DNA of 27,955 nucleotides, from contig LWCA01000427.1 in assembly GCA_001642005.1 (NCBI GenBank), forward strand, positions 1-27,955, given 5' to 3'. Positions 20,690 through 27,955 of this stretch are shown piece by piece. Made by a program: the position numbers and the translations under genes. Numbering within the stretch: the first letter of the stretch is position 1; each line of letters starts with the position of its first letter. The notes below the pieces were generated by a model. It was given only the letters and a program-made list of their open reading frames with translations, ran no database searches and was not told where the DNA came from. The stretch comes from Intoshia linei (taxonomy: Eukaryota; Orthonectida; Rhopaluridae).

Positions 20690-20905
20690 TAGTTTTTTTA
20701 CCCAACTTTTAAATATTTTGAAGATAATGTTGAGATTAAAATTTGGTAAGGTTTTTAAGGGAAGTTTTTTTTTACCCAACTTTTAAATAATTTGAAGATA
20801 ATGTTGGTCCCAAGATGTGGTACAATTTTTAAGAGAGCAGTTTTTAAATATTTTCAATATAATTTATCAATCAAAATTTTGAAGGGTATTTAAGGGAATA
20901 TTTTC
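20690..20905. repeat. Imperfect tandem repeat, about 74-bp unit
   Basis: The unit reads ACCCAACTTTTAAATA, TTTGAAGATAATGTTG, then GGTA and TTTTTAAGGGA. Copies start at about 20700 and 20774, with a worn third at about 20840 (TTTTTAAATATTTTCAATAT). It lies just after the Cep97-like stop, so it may be within the 3' untranslated region. Confidence 0.65.
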
Positions 20906-21080
20906 AACATTTTAAGGCATTTTGAAAATCTTAAAATAATTATTAATGTATATAACAGTGTGATGTTCAAAAAAATTCAACATTCTTTCTATCTCTGGGA
21001 TATTTTTACTTCGACCGATAGATAAATTCAAAAAGTCATGATTAAAAAAAATTAGTTACTTTTAAATTAATTAGTTAGGG

Positions 21081-21434
21081 CAGTGCTTCTCATGGGGGTG
21101 ACTGGCACCACCAAGGGTTGAATATTTTTATGAGAGGGTGAATACTAAAATTTTAGATGATTGGGGTGAATAGGCGGTGAATGATAAATTTTTAACATAT
21201 TTTATTCAATTTAGTCAAATATGTGAAAAAACCAAAATTTTACCAACCCTTAAAGAAAAAATCCAATTTTACCAAACTTTGAGATAAAAATGCCTCTATC
21301 AGATTCAAAATCAAAAAATCCAATTTTTGCCAACCCTTAAGGAAATAATCCTTTTTTACCAATATTTTTTTGAAAAATCCAATTATACCAAACTTGTGAA
21401 TGGGTGAATGCTCAAAAAGGTTTGAGAAGCACTG
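21081..21434. mobile_element. hAT MITE with 7/8 target duplication
   Basis: It starts CAGTGCTTCTCATGGGGG at 21081 and ends TTTGAGAAGCACTG at 21434. Flanks are AGTTAGGG and AGTTAGTG, a target duplication with one later change. The 354-bp interior is an array of CCAATTTTACCAAACTT-like units, the same array seen at 8431-8830. Confidence 0.85.
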
Positions 21435-22464
21435 AGTTAGTGTTATTAAAATTATTATTGACGAAAATGGCAAAACCCGAGACCCGGATTCGGTGGTAAG
21501 GGTGCTCGACACCATTTTTCCAAATGAGCATTAAAAAAATTCAACGTTTTTGCAAAACTCTGGTTTTATTTAATTTTTATAAATGTTAATTTTTTTCAAA
21601 AAGTCGCATGCGGCTTTAAGATAACACTTTTCCATTACTAGACTATATTATAACATTATATTAATATCATTTAGAAGTTGTACCAGAAAACCGACTTTAT
21701 TGTTTAAAAAACAATCTACTTTAAAAAACAAGGTAAAATATATGTTTTTATAAAATGTATAACATTTATAATTAAAAGTATTCCTTTAATTTTTTTTACT
21801 AATGTGTCAACTTATTCGAAAATCCTGCTTTTTAGAAAAATAATATCTTATCAGTAATAAAATTTCTATAAAAGTTTATAGGTTACTAAAGTGTTTGCCC
21901 TACTTATCAGTGGTAAAGTGTAACCAATATTACCCCTATTGGTTTAGCTCTTATTTCAATTAGTGCAGAAATACATTACCCGATACCGTTTCGGGTGTGG
22001 ATTGACGAAATTTTTGTAAAATAATTTTTCCAAATTAAGCATTAAATAAATTCTATTATTTAATGTCATAACCAGAAAATTTTTAAATTTCGTAATAGTT
22101 GGTTCTGCAATTTTTCAGTTATAAATTGGGTTTGTATGGACCACTTTTATCATTAATCGACTTGAATTTTAAATGAATATCAACACATCATATATTGAAA
22201 ATAAGAAATAATGTTGTGTAACAATTCAATGTTTTAGTTTTATTGTTGTCAAACGAGAAATATGATATTAATTATTAATAATAATAATAAATTATTTTAT
22301 CATTTTTTGGGTCCATTAACAAAAAGTTGTAAATGTTACTGATCTGATCATACCATGCGGTTTCTAAAAAATTAAATTATAATAATCAAAGATGTTACCA
22401 GAATGTCTAGTTTTATTACCAGCAAAATTAAAAAATTGGTATATTTTGGTAAAATACATTATTG

Positions 22465-22800
22465 CAGAGTTGTCAGATGTTGGGATTTTATCCTAAAGTC
22501 TAAACAACCGCTACATTATTATTTTTAAAATCCCACTTTTATCCCACTATTAATAAAATTTAATAATTGTAATAAAAATACCATTTCATTTTAAATACAT
22601 ACTGCATACATACTATTTTAAAATGCCCTTCTTTACATTTTAAAAATTTTACAAAAAATTGAATTTTACTGACTCTTAGGCTTTAAGTTAGGGTAAAATC
22701 TTCTTTTCCTACATTTTTTTGAAAACTTTGATTTTACCAAACCTTACGAGAAAAAATTCTTAATCCAACCACAAAATAAAAAACCAAAAATTTTTAAACT
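22465..22800. mobile_element. MITE-like repeat, inverted partner of 24600-24900
   Basis: It starts CAGAGTTGTCAGATGTTGGG, a hAT-like end. The stretch GATGTTGGGATTTTATCCTA, then CTACATTATTATTTTTAAAATC, matches the complement of 24835-24890 closely. It continues into TTTTACC units at 22690-22760. The right end is not defined. Confidence 0.6.
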
Positions 22801-23465
22801 AAACCATTTTTTAGTAGAAAACATTAGAAAATAATATTCTAAGATACTCTGATAATTAAAACATCACATTTTATTTGGTACCGTCACTATCTTATACCTT
22901 GTTGCCATTCTGAATTATTTTTTAAAAATGTATTCTTTATTTTTAAATTGTTTCGTTATTTTTAATTGTTATTATGTATTCTTTTTTAGCACAAAATGGA
23001 AACTAGAAATCCGATATCCAAGGTATTTTAATCGAATATGAATAATTCCTTATCTTGTTTAGTCTCCTCGTTATATAGATTTTAAAAGAAAATTTACCAG
23101 AGAAATAAAATTTTGATTTTGTATTTTCATATTGTAAACAATCATGTTTTTACTCAAAAAATGTTTTTTTTTTCGTGGGTTGGTAAATTTAGTTTATTTT
23201 ATTATTTGGATCTGTACGTTTCATATTGCGAGACCATATTCTTTAAATACATCAAAATAATTCCACGTCTCGACAGTAAAAAAGTTCGACAAAGCTATTA
23301 TTTTCTAGGTTTTATCTATCATTTCTCAAGTGAATTCAAACTAATAATAAAAAAGCCATTAAACTGAAGTAGAGTAAGGTAGTAAGTAAGTAAGAGTAAG
23401 TAAGGAATAAAATGAACAAATAAACTTGATACCGATATGTCTAAACAGCCGTGTCCGTTCACAAT

Positions 23466-23775
23466 ATCGTAAATCACATGATCGAAAATCAAAAGATCGT
23501 ATTTATTTTGTTAAAGTTTAAATTAAATAATTCATTAACTAGTTCATTTAATTTAGATTACAGACCTAAGTTAAAACTGAAATATTACTAATTAATTTTT
23601 TATCTACAAACCATATTACAAAAAACAATAAAAATATTCTATGGTGTTCACACCAGAGAGTATTTTTTATCCAATTCAATTTATTATATTTAGTTTAGTT
23701 ATGAAGTTTATTTTTTTACGATCTTTTGATTTAAGATCAAAAAACTACGATCATATGATTTTACGATCTTTTGAT
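23466..23775. mobile_element. GATC-rich MITE-like inverted repeat
   Basis: The left cluster at 23467-23501 ends ATCAAAAGATCGTA. The right cluster at 23717-23775 contains its inverted match TACGATCTTTTGAT twice, plus TACGATCATATGATT. The two clusters bracket about 215 bp. The layout is that of a MITE of about 310 bp with internally repeated ends; no target duplication was identified. Confidence 0.6.
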
Positions 23776-24073
23776 AGAGCGCCCTAAACAGCGCCGGTGG
23801 CTCACTCGAAATTTCGAATGATTTTTCATGAACCATGACGTTAATATAAAATTAATATTGTACATTATTTTGAATTTGGATAAAAATTCTAACCAAATTG
23901 CACATTAAGAGTTGTACAATGTCCAGTAGACATAATCCATTACCGATCCTGCATCGAAAGTTTATAGATTTGAATTAAGTTTCATTAAAATTAAATATTT
24001 TGCATTTCATGACATTTTATCTTCATTCATTACCTCAACGACTAAAAATAAATTGAAATTAAAAATTGGCGCA

Positions 24074-26314
24074 ATGAATGAAAATTGGGATATAAACAAG
24101 GAAAATATTGAACCATTAAAACGAGGAAGAGATGCAAATTGTCTAGCAAAATCATTAAATTATTATTTGCCTGAAAATCTTGAGAAAAAATTGGAATTAA
24201 TTTTAGAAAAACAGTATACTTTTAGTTTATAAATTTCAAATTAAAAATTGCAGTAAATATGAGAATGAACTTAAAGCAAGTGAAATTGATGTAAATTATG
24301 TTGATCCTTTGAATGCTTGGTATCGGTATATTGATTGGTTTGAACAGTCGGCTTTTGCGACCAATTGTTTGGAAATTATTAATTTATTGGAACAAGCTAC
24401 ATTCAAGTTTGTTAATGTTGAAAAATATAACAATGACGATCGATACATTTCTCTCTGGCAGCGTTTGGTTTATTTTTATATTTTTTCATTAACAATCATT
24501 TACAGGAATCCTGGATCAGGGAAAACTTAAACTTAAATGTCTTTATCAGTGGTTCCCGATTCTAATAGTGTACGAATCCCCATTTCAAAATATTTATTTT
24601 TTTGGACACAAAGAAAGTCTGAAATATTTAAAAAATTTATGAAAAAATTGAAGGCTTTTCTCATAAGATTGGGTAAAATAGGATTTTTATTTTGAGGTTG
24701 CAATAAGAGGTTTTTCTGATAAGATTTGGTGAAATTGTGTTTTTCAAAAAAATATCGGTAAAAGTCGATTTTACCCTGAGGGTTTAAAATTTTATTTTTT
24801 ATTAAATTTTATTGATGATGCGGAAAAGTGAGATTTTAGAAATAATAATGTACAGGTCGTCTAGGCTTTAGGATAAATTGCCAACATCTATAATATATAT
24901 TAAAAATTCTCCTATAAAAATAAACAAAAGTTGATAAATTTTTTTTATACTTTATTTAAACCTTACGGACCCAGGAATAGTTTTGGACCCAATTTGTCCA
25001 GGAACCCCAATCGGGAACCACTGGTATAAATATAAAAGTTTTCTTTACAGTATTGTCTATAAAGCGGATGATTTTTTTAATAATCGAAAAATGTGACTCG
25101 GAATATTTTAAAAGTAAACATTTTGTATTTAACATTTGTAAATTATAGTTTTTGAGAAAAATTACCGTTTATTAGATGTACAGAATATGAAAAAAATTGA
25201 AAAATTTTTGTATCCATATAAAAATATTTGAAAAATCCCTGTAAGCCCAGTTAGATCACTACCACAGGGTTTATCTGTAACTATCACATTGAAATTACCG
25301 ATTATTTATAAAATTATTATAATTTATGTACATTAAATTATTGATAATTTTTATTTCGTCGTAGATTCAATTTTATGATGACAAATTGGACGCGATAAAT
25401 TACATGTTTAGTAAAAATATTGGAAAAAAACGTTACTTATTTTACTCAATTTTAATTGAAATTTATCAAAAAATGAGAGAATACAAATTGGCACTACAAG
25501 TAGCATATCGTGCAGAAAGAGAACAAGCAGAACCCAAAGAAATTGTACAGCAGATATTAATGTTGATCAAATGTATATGCATTTAATTTAAACTAGAAAA
25601 TGTAAAAAAGATGCAAATGTTACGAGCATTGATAAACCAAAAAATGTTGATATAAAAATAAAGGCTAGTATTTTTAGTTCATCGAAAAAAGCCTATACAT
25701 TGGACAATGACGCGAACAAATTTAACATTTACAAGGATGAGAATGTTGATCCAGATTCAGTTTCACATGTATTAAATGAAAATGCTAAATGGACTCATGC
25801 GCCAAATTACATTTCCGATAATGTGGAAAATCGGGTTGTTCATGAAAAATTTAAATTTAATGTAAATGTTTCAATTTCATGTGTTGTTGATAATGCCTTT
25901 TAGAATAATTCTAAACCCAATACAACTGATACGAATGATAAAGATTTGAATATTTTTGTAGATAATACTGAAAAATGCGCAGATGAGTAAAACTTTACCA
26001 AATAATTTGAATAATTAACAAAATTTAGCTCTAGTCCTAAACCTCACAAGAAAGTAAAATCTGTTTTCAGGTATATTTTAACTAAAAATTGTTTGTTTAA
26101 TTTTTTTCCTATTTACATTTTTACTGAAATTAGAAAACACAAGGAGTCAAATTATGCTTTTAATCAATCAATATTTGTTATGCCCAAAATTTTATCCACC
26201 AAAACTCCAGTATTAGCCATCCAAAACTTGTTTTTAAATATGGCAAACCAAGATTTTTGTTTGATAGAAATTCGTGCTTTAGCCTATCAAATTTATTCAA
26301 TGCGAAATTGTTAA
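24074..26314 (+). CDS. Mad3/BubR1-like spindle checkpoint protein
   Basis: Mad3/BubR1 joins Mad2, Bub3 and Cdc20 in the mitotic checkpoint complex, which restrains the APC/C until kinetochores are attached. Proposed exons: 24074-24213, 24254-24467, 25365-25561, 25597-25861, 25904-25986, 26029-26070, 26134-26314. Together they give 373 codons and a TAA with no internal stop. Residues 5-19 read WDINKENIEPLKRGR, the classical first KEN box (K9-E10-N11). Residues 48-181 are the Bub1/Mad3 TPR-like region: YENEL, DPLNAWYRYIDWFEQ (64-78), NDDRYISLWQRL, ALQVAYRAEREQAEP (161-175). Residues 226-233 (FNIYKDEN) and W249 match the stretch before the second KEN box, but that site reads VENR (260-263). The C-terminus DFCLIEIRALAY (354-365) resembles the Bub3-binding GLEBS motif. 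There is no kinase domain. If the short introns were not removed, the gene would carry a frame break and several stops and be a pseudogene. The join at 25561/25597 is the least certain. Confidence 0.8.
24547..25023. mobile_element. hAT MITE in Mad3-like intron 2
   Basis: CAGTGGTTCCCGATT at 24547 and AATCGGGAACCACTG to 25023 are perfect 15-bp inverted repeats. Flanks GTCTTTAT and GTATAAAT agree only in part, so the target duplication has decayed or is shifted. The 477-bp interior carries the TTTTACC-type array in reverse orientation and the segment shared with 22465-22800. It makes up about half of the only long intron of the gene. Confidence 0.85.
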
Positions 26315-26318
26315 TAAA
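26313..26318 (+). promoter_or_regulatory. Poly(A) signal overlapping the Mad3-like stop codon
   Basis: AATAAA at 26313-26318 overlaps the TAA stop at 26312-26314. Used as a signal it would give a very short 3' untranslated region. Another AATAAA lies near 26408. In DNA this A+T rich the hexamer also occurs by chance. Confidence 0.35.
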
Positions 26319-26577
26319 GTATTTATTTATTTTCAAAATTTTGTTAGCTAAATTACTTATCATTAGTAATGATTCGAGTGAAACGTTTCTAATAAAGGGG
26401 CAATTAATAAATAATTAATGAATTCCATTATAATATTATATAAGTTTTAATTTGGTAAAATTTACATAATATATATATTAATGTATTATATTAAATATAT
26501 GTTATTTTTTTATGTGGCAAGTTAAAGCATTTAATTTTTAAAATATTGTCAATATCTAAATTTTTAATTTTAGACAA

Positions 26578-26778
26578 TTAAACATTATTTTTACCCAATT
26601 CCTTTTCCTGATATAACGTGTAAATACGTTTTTCAACGTTTGAACAATCATTGTGAATAAACGATCGATCCGTGCAATATTTTAACATAATCTTTAGGCA
26701 TTTACGATCAAATGATTTGATAGCATATACCAAAGATGAACATTCTGACCAAACTGTCATATCAATGTATGCGCCAAA
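26578..26778 (-). CDS. Ankyrin-repeat protein, last recognised exon
   Basis: On the minus strand the acceptor TTTTCTAG precedes 26778 and the frame runs to a stop at 26578-26580. It begins FGAYIDMTVW, completing the ankyrin loop LLI-L-FGA-x-ID begun in the upstream exon. SSLVYAIKSFDRKCLKIMLK, a further ankyrin helix pair, follows, then a charged tail ending EKELGKNNV. The join to 27526 is phase 0. A donor-like GGTAAAAA near the end means the frame could continue into a further exon, but none was recognised. The gene is tail to tail with the Mad3-like gene, 263 bp apart. The partner bound by the repeats cannot be told. Confidence 0.75.
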   Translation of the reverse strand, partial: FGAYIDMTVWSECSSLVYAIKSFDRKCLKIMLKYCTDRSFIHNDCSNVEKRIYTLYQEKELGKNNV

Positions 26779-27525
26779 CTAGAAAAGAAAATGAAAATAG
26801 TCCTAGAATTTTTAAAAAAATTACAGTTGATACAGCAATATCCAGTTAACACAAAAAAAATTTTAATCTGACACTAATTAAAAAAGCACTTAAGTATATT
26901 TATTTTTTTTTATTTGGAAAATATTTTATTATCAAAAAAGTAATATTTTGATTATACTTGAAAAAATATTATAAATGGTTTTTATCTTATCTTAAGCTGA
27001 CATGTCCCACAAAGTTAAAAACGCAAATTGTAAGTAATTGTAACTTTTTTCTGTTACAACGAGTAAGATAGTTTTCACTTTCAGAAATTTGCATATTTAC
27101 CTGCAAAAACAAAATTTACTCCCGCTTTTGAAAAATAAAAATTTAAATATTCATTTTACAAATTAAAAAAAAATATGGAATTATTTTACTACATATATTT
27201 CCTAAAATTAGCTTTTTAAAAATTTTAATTAAACTATTATAAAATCTATATGGCTCTTTTCTAAAAACATGAGAATCTAAAATTCAGTTAAAAACATTGT
27301 GAATAGTATCAAAATAGGTACTATAATATGGGTAATGTAGTAAAAAAAATTGGAAAATACTGACTTAGACTGTAATATAAATAAACATTTTAGTTAGGCA
27401 ATTTATCTCAATAGAGATGATACATTTTGGACCCGCAACTGAAAAATAATGCCCACCTGCTCTAAAGGCAACTGATTTTATATAATTTATTTACATATTT
27501 ACATATATTTGTTAATTTAAATTAC
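26779..27525 (-). other. Intron of the ankyrin-repeat gene
   Basis: A 747-bp A+T-rich intron bounded by GTAATT (minus strand, at 27525) and TTTTCTAG (ending at 26779). No mobile-element ends or exons were recognised in it. Confidence 0.6.
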
Positions 27526-27741
27526 CAATATTAACAATTTTAGGATACCATAAAACCCAGCACAAATACAATATTGTAGAGGTGTGACATTTTTGTATAT
27601 TGTAGATCGTTGATTTACTTCAGCTCCATAATTCAGCAAAATCTTGGTTAATTTTTGATTGCTTCGAACGACAGCTTCCATTAAAGCAAATGTTCCATAC
27701 GAATCCACAAAATTTATGTATTTTGCTAAATTATGAATTGG
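27526..27741 (-). CDS. Ankyrin-repeat protein, upstream exon
   Basis: On the minus strand the acceptor TAATTATAG precedes 27741 and the donor GTAATT follows 27526. This gives 72 codons, phase 0 at both ends. The product starts PIHNLAKYINFVDSYGTFAL and continues MEAVVRSNQKLTKILLNYGA, EVNQ, then TPLQYCICAGFYGILKLLIL. These are two ankyrin repeats with the T-x-L-x-x-A helix, LLL/ILL helix and GA-x-x-N loop. The gene's 5' part lies beyond the right edge of the window. Some ankyrin genes end in a SOCS box; none is visible here. Confidence 0.85.
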
Positions 27742-27955
27742 CTATAATTATTACATTATATATTCATTATTATGCATGATTCACAGCCTGTCTGAACTAA
27801 CATTTAATTCAAAAAAATTACTCATCCAAAATTTCAACACTTTCTGATTTGGCACACTTTCAGGAGTATTTTAAAAGAAAAATTAAAAAAATTCTTAGTA
27901 CCGTTTTTGAGTAAAGGTCAAAAATTTAAATAGATGGAGATTTCAATGTCTTAAA
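27742..27955. other. Right edge, no gene seen
   Basis: About 210 bp upstream (minus strand) of the ankyrin exon, ending at the window edge. It is probably intron of the same gene. No motif was recognised. Confidence 0.4.

Larger units (their letters stand above)
20590..24073. other. Intergenic region with repeats
   Basis: This 3.5-kb stretch separates the Cep97-like stop and the Mad3-like start, both on the plus strand. It contains a short tandem repeat, three MITE-like elements (listed separately) and otherwise A+T-rich DNA. Open frames at 21240-21515 and 23113-23367 lie in or near repeats and show no family features. Confidence 0.5.

Noticed and set aside
25589-26014. Multiple stop codons taken as proof that the Mad3-like gene is a pseudogene
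   Set aside because: Four of the stops fall exactly inside phase-preserving 42-nt GT/AG segments, so short introns explain them better; only the 25589 region stays open to doubt.
1-27955. CRISPR arrays, bacterial-type operons, ribosomal RNA or tRNA genes
   Set aside because: No regularly spaced identical repeats, no rRNA-like or cloverleaf sequence and no ribosome binding sites were seen; the gene structure is eukaryotic.

Overview
The window is animal nuclear DNA, very A+T rich by eye. Genes are split by introns, and the intergenic and intronic DNA is packed with decayed DNA transposons (hAT, piggyBac-like and two other families). The mix of repeat families and host genes suggests an insect, possibly a sap-sucking hemipteran such as an aphid relative. 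That is inference; nothing here proves the taxon.

Layout. (1) Position 1-650, minus strand: decayed hAT transposase of the ZMYM type. (2) 650-4000: no gene recognised; a few short repeats and two isolated hAT-type termini. (3) 4014-6721, minus strand: pieces of a mitochondrial carrier homologue (MTCH)-like gene. Its largest intron holds a piggyBac-type MITE with TTAA target duplications, into which two hAT elements have inserted. (4) 7640-20589, plus strand: a Cep97-like gene (leucine-rich repeats, then an IQ motif) in six recognisable exons. Introns carry an intact-ended hAT element with a perfect 8-bp duplication, a 3-kb TIR transposon with a broken transposase, small hAT MITEs and a second broken transposon-derived gene. 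The last exon also encodes a possible fibronectin-III-like fold. (5) 20590-24073: no gene; tandem repeat and MITEs. (6) 24074-26314, plus strand: a Mad3/BubR1-like spindle-checkpoint gene. It looks broken if read straight through, but the stops disappear if five very short introns (40, 35, 42, 42 and 63 nt) are removed. The spliced product is about 373 residues: KEN box, TPR-like Bub1 homology region and a GLEBS-like C-terminus, with no kinase. (7) 26578-27741, minus strand: last two recognisable exons of an ankyrin-repeat gene, tail to tail with the Mad3-like gene.

The host genes are not an operon or pathway cluster. Cep97 (centriole capping) and Mad3/BubR1 (anaphase checkpoint) both act in cell division, but their adjacency is probably incidental. 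The points most worth following up are the mini-intron structure and kinase-less, KEN2-degenerate layout of the Mad3-like gene, the possible FN3-like domain in the Cep97-like protein, and the nested transposon insertions with readable target duplications.
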